DNA of 64,000 bases from SABI01 sp963678555 (GTDB lineage: Bacteria; Spirochaetota; Spirochaetia; Sphaerochaetales; Sphaerochaetaceae): contig CAXXJA010000003.1 of assembly GCA_963678555.2 (NCBI GenBank), positions 248,001 to 312,000 on the forward strand. The letters are read 5' to 3'. The notes under the pieces are model-generated. The model saw only the letters and a list, made by a program, of their open reading frames with translations, was not told the DNA's origin and did no database searches. Below, one piece after another: positions 8,246 through 16,847 of the stretch (the first letter of the stretch is position 1; every line of letters begins with the position of its first letter). The position numbers and the translations under genes were made by a program.

Positions 8246-9219
8246 GAGAACAGGGATAGCGATACGGAGATAATCTGAGAGACCTGCGGAGCCATCTGCA
8301 TTTCCAGATTCTTATTGAAGGGGGTCGGGATTTCCTGACCCCCGATTCGTTTGACCGGGGCCTTGAGAGCACGGAAGGTCTCCTCATCCTCCACGATGGC
8401 GGCTGAGAGTTCTCCTGAGAAGCCCCCAAAGACGGGGCCCTCATGCAGGATTACGACTCTTCCGGTTTTTCTCACCGAATTACGGATCGCCTCTACATCG
8501 AGAGGGCGAAGGGTTCTGAGATCGATGACTTCGGTACTGATCTCATCATCTTCCAGAGTCAGGGCCGCACTCAGTGCATGAGACACCATCTTCCCGTAGG
8601 TGATGATGGTCAGGTCGGTTCCCTTCCTCTTCACATCAGCCTTTCCGATCTCGATGGTATAGTCCTCTTCCGAGATGAGAGAACTGAGTCCATAGTTCTT
8701 GTGTTCGAGGAATATGACAGGATCATCACAGCGTATCGCACTCTTCAGGAGCCCTTTGGCATCACTGGGCATACAGGGATAGACGACCTTAAGTCCGGGG
8801 ATATTGGTGAACAGCGTCTCAAGCGACTGGGTGTGCTGCGCCGCGGCCCCTGTTCCGCCTCCCATCGGCGTGCGATAGACCATCGGAACCGACTGGCGTC
8901 CCCCAGACATGAAATGAGTCTTTGCCGCGTGGTTGATAAGAGGATCACTGGCAAGTGTGGAGAAGTCCCCGTACATCACCTCCACCACGGGCCTCATCCC
9001 CATGATAGCGGCACCCACGGCTACAGCAACGATCCCCTCTTCCGATACAGGAGTCTCAATCACCTGGTGTGTCCCGTAGATGTCGATCAAACCCGAAGTG
9101 ACTGAGAAACAGCCTCCGTAGCAGCCTACATCCTCCCCCATAAGTACGACCTGTTCATCACGCGCCATCTCTTCGGCGAGTGCCTCACGGATCGCCTCCC
9201 GGTAACTTATCTGTCTCAT
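8242..9219 (-). CDS. pdhB: 2-oxoacid (pyruvate/acetoin) dehydrogenase E1 component, beta subunit
   Basis: Forms the alpha2beta2 E1 that decarboxylates a 2-oxoacid on thiamine diphosphate. It is 325 residues with GEDVG (28-32), the TPP-activating glutamate in TPVSEEG (E60) and QHTQSLE (H129), then the ferredoxin-like C-terminal domain with VVILHEGPVFGGFSGEL. Length and motifs fit pyruvate, acetoin or branched-chain E1-beta; the substrate cannot be fixed from sequence, and no E2 or E3 gene lies in the window. The ATG overlaps the E1-alpha stop (ATGA). It ends convergent with purH. Confidence 0.93.
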   Translation of the reverse strand: MRQISYREAIREALAEEMARDEQVVLMGEDVGCYGGCFSVTSGLIDIYGTHQVIETPVSEEGIVAVAVGAAIMGMRPVVEVMYGDFSTLASDPLINHAAKTHFMSGGRQSVPMVYRTPMGGGTGAAAQHTQSLETLFTNIPGLKVVYPCMPSDAKGLLKSAIRCDDPVIFLEHKNYGLSSLISEEDYTIEIGKADVKRKGTDLTIITYGKMVSHALSAALTLEDDEISTEVIDLRTLRPLDVEAIRNSVRKTGRVVILHEGPVFGGFSGELSAAIVEDEETFRALKAPVKRIGGQEIPTPFNKNLEMQMAPQVSQIISVSLSLFS

Positions 9220-10199
9220 CGGCCGGCCTCCGATACATATACATACTGCTCAGCCTCTTCGATCGTGAGCTCCCGGTGATCCCGGAGATAGAAATCGGCA
9301 ATTTCTGTGATCCGATCCCTCTCCTGCGCAAACAGCTCGCTGATCTCCTGCCGTGTGATCTCCTGAGCTCCGATCAGGACTTTGCTGAACGCTTCGATGG
9401 GATCCTTCTTCATCCAATCTGCCTCCTCTTCCCTGGTGCGGTACACCCTCACGTCACTCTTGGAGTGACCGCTGAACCGGTAGGTCCTCACCTCAAGGAG
9501 ATAGGGACGCTGATGCTCGCTCATCCACTGACGGACCTCACGAACCTTCGAGTACACTCCCTCTACATCATTTCCGTCAATACTGTCTGACTCGATCCCG
9601 TACCCGGCTCCCCGCTGTGCGATCGAGGAGACCGACACCATCCTGTGCGCAGGACTGCTCATCCCGTATCCATTATGCTCGCAGAGGAATAACACCGGAA
9701 GGTTCCAGATAGAGGCCATATTCATCGACTCATGCAGGATTCCCCTGTTGCTTGCTCCGTCACCGAAAAAAGCGACAACGATCTCATCCCGCCTCTGCCG
9801 CTTCAGCTGAAGCGCCATTCCGGTGGCGAGGGCAACCGAAGAACCGACGACCGCTGAGGAGCCCGCGTTCCGGTGCTCCATGTCGATCAGATGCATCGAC
9901 CCTCCAAGTCCTCGACTCAGTCCGCGACTGTCACCGAAGAACTCAGCCATCATCGCCGAAAGGTCGGCGCCGCGAGCAAGGGTATGACCGTGACATCGAT
10001 GGGTCGTCACGATCCAGTCTCTCTGTTCAATACCGAGAGCGACCCCTGCGTGTACCGCCTCCTGACCTATCGCAAGATGGGTGGTCCCATGCATCGAATG
10101 ATTGGTGAACAGCTCTTCAATCTTCTGTTCGAACACTCGGGAGCGGATCATGAGAGCCAGAACATCTCTTCTGCTCCCAGGTGCAAATGAATAGGTCAT
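9216..10199 (-). CDS. pdhA: 2-oxoacid (pyruvate/acetoin) dehydrogenase E1 component, alpha subunit
   Basis: Thiamine-diphosphate-binding partner of the beta chain, 327 residues. The TPP/Mg motif GDG...N spans residues 146-176 (GDGASNRG ... CEHNGYG). HRCHGHTLARG and the phosphorylation-loop-like RFSGHSKSDVRVYR are typical of E1-alpha. The start has AGGAGG upstream and lies 9 bases after the flavin-reductase-like gene, so the three form one reverse-strand operon. Confidence 0.93.
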   Translation of the reverse strand: MTYSFAPGSRRDVLALMIRSRVFEQKIEELFTNHSMHGTTHLAIGQEAVHAGVALGIEQRDWIVTTHRCHGHTLARGADLSAMMAEFFGDSRGLSRGLGGSMHLIDMEHRNAGSSAVVGSSVALATGMALQLKRQRRDEIVVAFFGDGASNRGILHESMNMASIWNLPVLFLCEHNGYGMSSPAHRMVSVSSIAQRGAGYGIESDSIDGNDVEGVYSKVREVRQWMSEHQRPYLLEVRTYRFSGHSKSDVRVYRTREEEADWMKKDPIEAFSKVLIGAQEITRQEISELFAQERDRITEIADFYLRDHRELTIEEAEQYVYVSEAGR

Positions 10200-10208
10200 A
10201 CGAACCTC

Positions 10209-10724
10209 CTATCCAGCCGTGAAGTAGCTTCTGATATACCCAGTATACATCGTATGGTAGTCCTTCGCCGAATAGAAGGAGTCGATCGCGGGATCTATGA
10301 ACTGATCGGGAAGGATCGGTGTTCTCGAAGCGATATCCATACAGAACACGTGTGAGGCACCTTCGAAGGTGACCACAGGATGTTTCGTCCCCGCATCGAG
10401 CGGGAAAGGAACGAGAGACGTTTCTGCGACCTTGTCATAATCACGCCCTGAGTACTTGCCGCAGAAACTGAGAGCGTTGCGGTACTCTTCAGGAAAGAAC
10501 GAACAGGTGAAGGAGGAACCTTCCTCAAGGAAGGTATAGGTGTGGCGTGTGTGCCTCACGACGATATTGAATACCGGCTTGCGCCACATGACCCCTATGC
10601 TTCCCCAGGCGGCCGTCATCGTATTGAACGACGTCTCGTCACCTGCGGTGATGAGAAACCATCGATCGGCCATCATTGAGAATACATTGCCTGTGAATGT
10701 GTTAACTGGAACCTGTGTGAACAT
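10209..10724 (-). CDS. Flavin-reductase-like (FMN-binding split-barrel) protein
   Basis: Reading from MFTQVPVNTFTGNVFSMMAD it has 171 residues. NTMTAAWGSIGVMWRKPVFNIVVR resembles the FMN-binding loop of the flavin reductase / split-barrel family (the NxMTxxWG pattern). These proteins bind FMN and reduce flavin or small acceptors in the cytosol. The frame is open upstream to 10826, but GGGGGAAGG sits directly before the ATG at 10724, which fixes the start. It is the first gene before pdhA-pdhB. A specific substrate is not evident. Confidence 0.8.
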   Translation of the reverse strand: MFTQVPVNTFTGNVFSMMADRWFLITAGDETSFNTMTAAWGSIGVMWRKPVFNIVVRHTRHTYTFLEEGSSFTCSFFPEEYRNALSFCGKYSGRDYDKVAETSLVPFPLDAGTKHPVVTFEGASHVFCMDIASRTPILPDQFIDPAIDSFYSAKDYHTMYTGYIRSYFTAG

Positions 10725-11047
10725 ACCTTCCCCCCGCAGAATCTGGATTTTCTGCAGAAACTCTACTTCCCCGTAAAGAGAAGCATGGAAGGAAGTTCCC
10801 GCTAACCGGACGTTCAGTATACACACCGAGCCGGCCGGAAGTCAACTCATCAGAGGCTTTCAAAGAAAACCTTTCCGACCCGGGCAGACCCTTCCACACA
10901 GACAGACTGCCATCAATAAAGAGAAGAGTATAACCTATTCTTGCACAATAATTTGTGACCATTACCACCCCTATTCCCTTGACAGGGGCATTCCTTTTCT
11001 GCTATTTCATAGGAATCCCGATACGACCTTTCTATAAAGGAGCTGCT
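10725..11047. promoter_or_regulatory. Divergent region between the E1 operon and hpt
   Basis: On the forward strand TTGACA (10979-10984), 18 bases and an extended TGCTATTTC (-10 at 11003-11008) form the hpt promoter. On the reverse strand a TATACT (10927-10932) is the best -10 for the flavin/E1 operon; it would leave a leader of about 195 bases in which I recognise no riboswitch. Confidence 0.55.
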
Positions 11048-11611
11048 ATGTCATCGATTGCAATTCCGGCTCTCACCAGTGATCTGGTGCGAATTCTTAT
11101 CGACGCTGACACGATCGCACGCCGCGTGAACGATCTTGCCAGGCAGATCAACGACGAGTACAAGGATATCGATGATAAGCTCATCCTCGTCGGAGTCCTC
11201 AAAGGTTCCTTCATCTTCCTTGCGGACCTCTGCCGCAAGCTCGAGATTCCTCATGAAGTCGATTTCATCTCGCTCTCCAGCTATGGAAACTCCGATCAAT
11301 CCACCGGTAATGTGAGAATGATCATGGATACCAGGGAGAATGTGGAGGGAAAGCACGTACTCATTGTGGAGGACATCCTTGACAGCGGATACACCCTCGA
11401 CTATCTCTGCCGGAACTTCACCAGCCGTAACGTGGCGTCCCTGAAAACCATCGTGCTCCTGGACAAGCCGGACAGACGGAAGGTGGATGTCGAGATCGAC
11501 TATCTCGGTTTCGCGATCCCCGATGTGTGGGTAGTCGGATATGGACTTGACTATGCCGAGAAACATAGGACTCTTCCGTACATCGCAGAGATGACTCCTG
11601 TGATAGAGTAG
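11048..11611 (+). CDS. hpt: Hypoxanthine(-guanine) phosphoribosyltransferase
   Basis: Salvages hypoxanthine or guanine to IMP/GMP using PRPP. It is 187 residues. The PRPP motif VLIVEDILDSGYTL is at residues 104-117, ILVGVLKGSFIFLADL (about 46-61) is the PPi loop, and VGYGLDYAEKHRTLPYI near the end is diagnostic of HPRT. The start at 11048 has AAGGAG (11037-11042) upstream; longer frames lack a binding site. The gene heads a cluster with a second phosphoribosyltransferase and purA. Confidence 0.96.
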   Translation: MSSIAIPALTSDLVRILIDADTIARRVNDLARQINDEYKDIDDKLILVGVLKGSFIFLADLCRKLEIPHEVDFISLSSYGNSDQSTGNVRMIMDTRENVEGKHVLIVEDILDSGYTLDYLCRNFTSRNVASLKTIVLLDKPDRRKVDVEIDYLGFAIPDVWVVGYGLDYAEKHRTLPYIAEMTPVIE

Positions 11612-11628
11612 GAGAGGGATCAGATCAT

Positions 11629-12177
11629 ATGGACAATAAATTTTATGTAGGGTACAGCACGATTCACAAAACGGTGAAGTCCCTTGCTGAGCGTCTCATG
11701 GAATCAGGGTTCGATCCTGATGTGATAGTTGCGATCGGTTCCGGAGGGTTCATTCCCGCCCGGATCATGAAGACCTTTATCAACCGCCCTATCCTCGCGG
11801 TGGGGATCAGCTACTATAATATCGATCAGTCCCATGCAGATTACCCTCAGAAGATTCAGTGGATAGATGAGACCGAACGCCAGATCAAGGGAAAGAAGGT
11901 TCTCCTCATCGACGAAGTTGACGATACCCGTGCGACCCTTGGCTACTGTGTGAGAGAGCTGCTCCGTCACGAACCTGAAGAGATCGCCGTTCTGGTACTC
12001 CATAACAAGAAGAAAGAGAAAACGGCTGATTTCCCCCCTGAGATCACCCGATATTTCGCCGGTCTCGATATCGAAGACCTGTGGATAAAATATCCATGGG
12101 ACGCCGAAGATGTCGATGTGCATCACGAGAATGAGAAGATCATGCTTTCAGAGCAGGAAAAGGAGCAGGACGTATGA
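11629..12177 (+). CDS. Purine-type phosphoribosyltransferase (xanthine/guanine-like)
   Basis: A second type I phosphoribosyltransferase, 182 residues. The PRPP-binding motif VLLIDEVDDTRATL is at residues 91-104, and an early VIVAIGSGGFIPARI (33-47) supplies the PPi loop. The pattern and the DLWIKYPWD ending resemble Gpt-like or archaeal/yeast Hpt1-like enzymes. It lies 17 bases after hpt, and its stop overlaps the purA start (ATGA), so a purine substrate is likely. Which base it prefers cannot be told. Confidence 0.85.
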   Translation: MDNKFYVGYSTIHKTVKSLAERLMESGFDPDVIVAIGSGGFIPARIMKTFINRPILAVGISYYNIDQSHADYPQKIQWIDETERQIKGKKVLLIDEVDDTRATLGYCVRELLRHEPEEIAVLVLHNKKKEKTADFPPEITRYFAGLDIEDLWIKYPWDAEDVDVHHENEKIMLSEQEKEQDV

Positions 12178-13442
12178 GTGTAACTGCAATTGTAGGCGCC
12201 CAGTGGGGTGATGAAGGAAAAGGGCGGGTTGTAGACTATCTTGCCCAGAAAGCGGACATGGTGATCCGTTTCCAGGGTGGGGACAATGCGGGTCACACCG
12301 TCATCAATGATGCGGGTAAGTTCGCTCTCCATATCGTTCCCTCGGGAATCTTCAACCCTGAGACGGTCTGTATCGTAGGTGCCGGGACTGTCGTCAATTT
12401 CGACACGATGAGTGAGGAGCTCGATGCCGTTCAGGCAAAGGGTGTCCTCACCGATAACCTGTTCATCGATCGCCGTGCACATCTGATCCTCCCCTACCAC
12501 CGCCTCCTTGATGGAGCTGAGGAGGACAGCAAGAAGGGAGGACTGGCAGCAGGGACCACCAAACGGGGAGTAGGTCCCGCCTACTCCGACAAGGTGAACC
12601 GTGTCGGTATCCGTGCATCGGACATACTCGATGAGACCCGCCTGAGAAAACTCTTTGAGGCGATGATCGCAAAGAAGAACCGGGATCTGGCCCATTACGG
12701 ACTGCCGGAGAGTGATGTGGACAGCCTGATGGCCCTGTGTGCTTCCTGGAAGGAACGCTACGGTGACAAGATCATCGATACCGTCCCCCTTATCAAGCAC
12801 GCGATTCAGAACAACAGGAATATCGTCCTGGAAGGCCAGCTCGGGATCATGAGAGATATCGATTGGGGCATCTATCCCTATTCGACAAGCAGCAACCCCA
12901 CAGCAGGTGGAGCGACAAGTGGAGCCGGGATCTCCCCCCGCCGTATCGACGAAGTCATCGGTGTCGTGAAAGTCTATTCCACCAGTGTCGGTGGTGGACC
13001 CTTCCCCACTGAGCTGTTTGATGCCACCGGAGAGAAACTGAGAAGCGTCGGCAGCGAATTCGGAGCAACCACCGGACGCCCGAGGAGGTGCGGCTGGTTC
13101 GATGCCGTCGCCGCTTCCTTCAGCTGCTGGATCAACGGTTTCACACACATCGCCCTGACCAAGCTCGACATTCTTGATACGTTCGAAGAACTGAAGATCT
13201 GTACCGGCTACATGATAGACGGACACCTGGTAACAGACCTCCCCGATACGATCGGTCAGGAGAAAGCCGAGCCTGTCTATGAATCCTGGGAAGGCTGGAT
13301 GGAAAGCACCGAAGAGGCCCGCACCTGGGACGATCTGCCTGCAAAGGCTCAGGCCTACCTGAACAGAATTGCCGAGCTGACCGGAGCACAGATCAAGTAC
13401 ATCTCGGTCGGTCCTGAGCGGGATCAGATCATTATCATGTAA
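12174..13442 (+). CDS. purA: Adenylosuccinate synthetase
   Basis: Joins IMP and aspartate with GTP hydrolysis to make adenylosuccinate. It is 422 residues. The P-loop GDEGKG (12-17, catalytic D13) is followed by GGDNAGHTV with catalytic H41. GAGTVVNFD, GVGPAYSDKVNRVGIR and TTGRPRRCGWFD are all signature stretches. Overlap with the upstream gene implies translational coupling. A strong terminator follows. Confidence 0.97.
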   Translation: MSVTAIVGAQWGDEGKGRVVDYLAQKADMVIRFQGGDNAGHTVINDAGKFALHIVPSGIFNPETVCIVGAGTVVNFDTMSEELDAVQAKGVLTDNLFIDRRAHLILPYHRLLDGAEEDSKKGGLAAGTTKRGVGPAYSDKVNRVGIRASDILDETRLRKLFEAMIAKKNRDLAHYGLPESDVDSLMALCASWKERYGDKIIDTVPLIKHAIQNNRNIVLEGQLGIMRDIDWGIYPYSTSSNPTAGGATSGAGISPRRIDEVIGVVKVYSTSVGGGPFPTELFDATGEKLRSVGSEFGATTGRPRRCGWFDAVAASFSCWINGFTHIALTKLDILDTFEELKICTGYMIDGHLVTDLPDTIGQEKAEPVYESWEGWMESTEEARTWDDLPAKAQAYLNRIAELTGAQIKYISVGPERDQIIIM

Positions 13443-13449
13443 CATCAGG

Positions 13450-13474
13450 CCCGCGGTGTATGCCGCGGGTTTTT
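13450..13474 (+). terminator. Rho-independent terminator after purA
   Basis: CCCGCGG (13450-13456), a six-base loop and CCGCGGG (13463-13469) form a 7-bp GC stem followed by five T. Confidence 0.9.
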
Positions 13475-13534
13475 CATTCACCACCACCGGTACCCGCATT
13501 TTCACCCAAACGATACAAGAGGAACAGACACAGT

Positions 13535-14941
13535 ATGTCGACCATGTTTTCCCATGATACATTCATCAGTCCCTTCACCTGGCGCTACGGCACAGAGACT
13601 ATGAGAAGAATCTTCAGTGAAACACACAAGCGAGAACTCCTGCGCGATATCTGGATCGCTATAGCGGAGAGCCAGGCGGAAGCCGGCCTTGTAACAGAGG
13701 AGCAGGTCGATGACCTGAAGGCTCACAGGAAAGAGATCGATATCGAACGTGCAAGTGAGATCGAACAGGAGATCCGTCATGACCTGATGGCGGAGATAAA
13801 GACCTATGCCGAACAGTGTCCGGTGGGGGGAAAGATCATCCACCTCGGAGCTACCAGTATGGACATCCTCGACAACATGGATGTGATCCGTCACAGGGAG
13901 GCACTCGACATGATCCTGAAGGGGCTTTCCGACCTTCTCTCCTCCTTCGCCGCCCGTATCAGAGAGGAGGCCGACACGGCCTGTATGGCGTTCACGCATA
14001 TCCAGCCTGCGGAGGTGACCACCGTCGGATACCGCCTGGCACAGACGGCACAGGACCTTCTCGACGACTATATCGATATCAGAACGGTACGTGATCGTCT
14101 CAAGGGAAAAGGAATCAAGGGAGCTGTGGGAACCGCTGCGAGCTATGCAGCTTTGCTCGAGGGAACAGATATGAGTGCCCGCTCTTTTGAACAGAAAGTG
14201 ATGACGCGCATCGGACTCACCGCGTTCGAGGGAGCCACCCAGGTCTATCCGAGAAAACAGGACTACCGGATAGGGACAGTCCTTGCGGGTCTCTGCTCAA
14301 CCCTCTACAAGTTCGCTCTCGACATCAGGATGCTGCAGACCCCGCCCATCGGCGAGTGGAACGAACCGTTCAGGGAGAAACAGGTCGGCTCTTCGGCCAT
14401 GCCGTTCAAGCGGAACCCGATCAACTCGGAAAAGATCGACTCCCTCTGCCGCAGCGCGGTCTCCAGTGTGGATACACTCTGGCACAATGCATCGAGCATG
14501 ATCCTCGAAAGGACACTTGATGACTCAGCCAACCGGCGGTTCGTCCTCCCGGAGCTGTTCCTTACCTGTGACGAGGTACTCAAGACCTCTCAACGTCTGA
14601 TCGACGGCCTGGTCTTCAACACCGAAACCATCCGGAGAAATCTGGAGAACTACGGTCTGTTTGCAGCCACCGAGCGGGTACTGATGGATCTGGGCAGAAA
14701 TGGAGCGGACCGGCAGGAGATGCACGAACTGATACGGGAATATTCACTACGCGCATGGCCTATCGTCATGAGAGGAGAAGAAAATCCTCTTCTCGAGATG
14801 CTGAGCTCAGATAGCGAGATGCTGAAGTACCTCACACAGGAGAGAATCGTCGAGCTCATGGATGCCAGCGAGTATACCGGAGATGCGGCGGAACGTGCTG
14901 TCAACATAGCCGGAAGTATCGAAGAAGTCTTATCTGAATAG
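13535..14941 (+). CDS. purB: Adenylosuccinate lyase
   Basis: Cleaves SAICAR and adenylosuccinate to release fumarate. It is 468 residues from MSTMFSHDTFISPFTWRYG. Fumarase-superfamily signatures are HLGATSMDILDNMD, FTHIQPAEVTTVGYRL and, near residues 285-295, GSSAMPFKRNP. The start at 13535 is preceded by AGAGGAA at a slightly long spacing; codons further upstream overlap the purA terminator and are rejected. The stop overlaps the last 12 bases of the convergent VTT gene. Confidence 0.96.
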   Translation: MSTMFSHDTFISPFTWRYGTETMRRIFSETHKRELLRDIWIAIAESQAEAGLVTEEQVDDLKAHRKEIDIERASEIEQEIRHDLMAEIKTYAEQCPVGGKIIHLGATSMDILDNMDVIRHREALDMILKGLSDLLSSFAARIREEADTACMAFTHIQPAEVTTVGYRLAQTAQDLLDDYIDIRTVRDRLKGKGIKGAVGTAASYAALLEGTDMSARSFEQKVMTRIGLTAFEGATQVYPRKQDYRIGTVLAGLCSTLYKFALDIRMLQTPPIGEWNEPFREKQVGSSAMPFKRNPINSEKIDSLCRSAVSSVDTLWHNASSMILERTLDDSANRRFVLPELFLTCDEVLKTSQRLIDGLVFNTETIRRNLENYGLFAATERVLMDLGRNGADRQEMHELIREYSLRAWPIVMRGEENPLLEMLSSDSEMLKYLTQERIVELMDASEYTGDAAERAVNIAGSIEEVLSE

Positions 14942-15544
14942 AGTGAAACCCGCCATCAACATGAAATAGTAGAGGATCATCCTCGGTATCCTCGCGAAGG
15001 TAGCGAACACCACATACAGAAACCGCACTTTCACCATTCCGCTTATCCAGCAGACGGTAGAGAACGGAATGGGTGTGAATGCCGCCAGAACGATTCCCCA
15101 CTCTCCGTACCGGCTGATGAGCTGTCTCCCCTCCTCACTGAACCCCCCGGTTATCTGCTGAACGATCTTCAGATGACCGAGAAGCCGTCCTATCCAGTAG
15201 CCTCCGATACCTCCCAGCATCGAACCTGCAGATATAAGGGTAAGAAACACCAACGGTGAATACTCAACTGCAAAGGGGAAGATCATGTCTACCGTGAGCG
15301 GGACAATGAGCATGTCGACCAGAAAGGCGAACAGGAAGAGACCGGGAGCACCGCTATGATCACTGACATACTGTGCGATAGCCTCCGTCTGCGGCTCAAG
15401 GAACATAAACAGTATAGTGAAGAGCGCTATGAAGAGGAGGATGAACACAAGCCCCTTCCGCAGCACTACCTTCCAGTCAAGGTTCCCGTCCAGGGTAAAA
15501 TAGGATTCCTTGAACAAATGAACTTTTCGCTTCGCCGCACTCAT
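14930..15544 (-). CDS. VTT/SNARE-associated domain membrane protein (YqaA/DedA-like)
   Basis: A 204-residue inner-membrane protein. After a charged N-terminus there is a first helix (VLRKGLVFILLFIALFTILF), then three or four more hydrophobic segments. The stretch GSMLGGIGGYWIGRLLG with FTPIPFSTVCWISGM is the re-entrant VTT-domain core typical of YqaA and DedA proteins, implicated in lipid or small-molecule transport across the bilayer. It starts one base after the stop of the alanyl-tRNA editing gene, forming a two-gene operon. No precise substrate can be given. Confidence 0.82.
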   Translation of the reverse strand: MSAAKRKVHLFKESYFTLDGNLDWKVVLRKGLVFILLFIALFTILFMFLEPQTEAIAQYVSDHSGAPGLFLFAFLVDMLIVPLTVDMIFPFAVEYSPLVFLTLISAGSMLGGIGGYWIGRLLGHLKIVQQITGGFSEEGRQLISRYGEWGIVLAAFTPIPFSTVCWISGMVKVRFLYVVFATFARIPRMILYYFMLMAGFTLFR

Positions 15545-15545
15545 C

Positions 15546-16745
15546 TCAGATTCCCGTCAGTTCCTGTTCCATAGCGGCTAGGAAGGAGTCTCTCTCTTTC
15601 CCTGTCAGGACGCCACGGAACACCGGGGCCCTTCCTCCTCCCTTCGCATCAAACGGAAGGAGGACGTCCTTGCGAATACGTGAAAACAGATCCTGAGAAT
15701 CATCAAAGCCTTTAATGGCTATCATATAGGCAGATTTCGTATCATCCTTCTGTTGAATGGCACAGAAAAGAAGGGAGTCGGGACCCTCCACGAATCGGGC
15801 TGCGTGGGAGAGAGCATCAAAGGGAAGGTGGGAGAAATCGATGACAAAAGGCTTCCCGCTGCGGTATTTCGCCTCCAGTTCACTGAAGACAAGCAGGGCC
15901 TCAAGCTGGTTCACTCTCTTCCGTTGTGCACTGTGAGCTTCCTTCAGCTCCTGAACTCCTTGAAGTATGTCCTCTCTGGGGACAGAGAGGTGCTTCTTCA
16001 GCTGTGCAATGATGTCCCGGTTCTCCCGTATCTCCCTTCGCGCCTCCTGCGCGAAAGCGAAGGAGAGGCGGACATGGCCCCTGATACTCTCACTGCCGAG
16101 GAACAGCACTTCCTGCAGTTCAGCTGTTCCGGCCAGATGAATTCCTCCGCAGGCGATCTCATCGTACCCGTCGATCGTGACGATTCTGGGATCCCCGTCC
16201 ACCTTGACAGGCCTCCTCAGACCGAGAGCTGAAACCTCTTCGTTCCCCACGATACGGGCACTCACGCCAGCATCGGCGATGATCGCCTCACGTACGGCAT
16301 CGGTCAGAGCATCAATGGTCTCCTGAGACAGTTCAGCTGCGTCGGTTTCGATCGATATGTCATGGTCACCGAGATGCACTGACAGCGTCCCGATACCGAA
16401 CAGGGAGTACAGAAGACCGCTGATCAGGTGCTGACCGGTATGCTGTACCATGTAATGGTATCGGTGTGACCAGTCAAGACGGGCCGTCACCACGGAACCC
16501 GGCACAAGCGTGCCCGCGTTCTCAAGATAATGGAGGATCTCCCCTTCCCGATTGCTCTGGGTATCGGTCACACGCACCTCACCGAGCCAGCCGCGGTCTC
16601 CCGCCGGGCCTCCTCCCTCAGGGTAGAAGATCGTCCTGTCCAGCAGAGCTGCCGGTTTTCCCTTGTGTTCACGAACCTCAAGGACAGTGGCTTCCAACGT
16701 TCTTTCAAGCGGTTTGTCGATGTAGACTTTCTCAGTTAGTACCAT
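15546..16745 (-). CDS. alaX: Alanyl-tRNA editing protein (long AlaX with DHHA1 domain)
   Basis: Free-standing editor that hydrolyses Ser- or Gly-tRNA-Ala. It is 399 residues: an AlaRS-like beta-barrel (about 1-90, with TIFYPEGGGPAGDRGWL), the zinc-binding editing core with QHTGQH (about 101-105) and CGGIH (about 199-203), and a C-terminal DHHA1-like region ending GGGRAPVFRGVL. The four zinc ligands HxxxH and CxxxH are intact. The ATG at 16745 has no clear ribosome binding site; a possible -10 (TAGTGT) lies six bases upstream. Confidence 0.93.
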   Translation of the reverse strand: MVLTEKVYIDKPLERTLEATVLEVREHKGKPAALLDRTIFYPEGGGPAGDRGWLGEVRVTDTQSNREGEILHYLENAGTLVPGSVVTARLDWSHRYHYMVQHTGQHLISGLLYSLFGIGTLSVHLGDHDISIETDAAELSQETIDALTDAVREAIIADAGVSARIVGNEEVSALGLRRPVKVDGDPRIVTIDGYDEIACGGIHLAGTAELQEVLFLGSESIRGHVRLSFAFAQEARREIRENRDIIAQLKKHLSVPREDILQGVQELKEAHSAQRKRVNQLEALLVFSELEAKYRSGKPFVIDFSHLPFDALSHAARFVEGPDSLLFCAIQQKDDTKSAYMIAIKGFDDSQDLFSRIRKDVLLPFDAKGGGRAPVFRGVLTGKERDSFLAAMEQELTGI

Positions 16746-16751
16746 AGGTCA

Positions 16752-16780
16752 ACACTACTCTTTTTTCCCCCCATCGTCCA
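16752..16780 (-). promoter_or_regulatory. Possible leaderless promoter of alaX
   Basis: On the reverse strand TGGACG (16775-16780), 17 bases and TAGTGT (16752-16757) are followed after six bases by the alaX ATG. The -10 is weak; it is listed because the geometry repeats at other genes in the window. Confidence 0.3.
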
Positions 16781-16788
16781 TATCGCCC

Positions 16789-16818
16789 TTGTCGATGAGG
16801 ACTCCCTTTTGCTATCTT
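16789..16818 (+). promoter_or_regulatory. Promoter of the coiled-coil protein/SDR pair
   Basis: TTGTCG (16789-16794), 18 bases, TATCTT (16813-16818), preceded by TTTGC. The same TGCTATCTT-like -10 occurs before tRNA-Cys. Confidence 0.5.
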
Positions 16819-16847
16819 GAAACCAGGATTGAGAAAGGAGAAAAGCC

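Noticed and set aside
12123..13562. Long open frame of about 479 codons antisense to purA
   Set aside because: It lies opposite a certain purA with perfect motifs, has no ribosome binding site and no recognisable protein motif; the length reflects codon bias of the sense gene.
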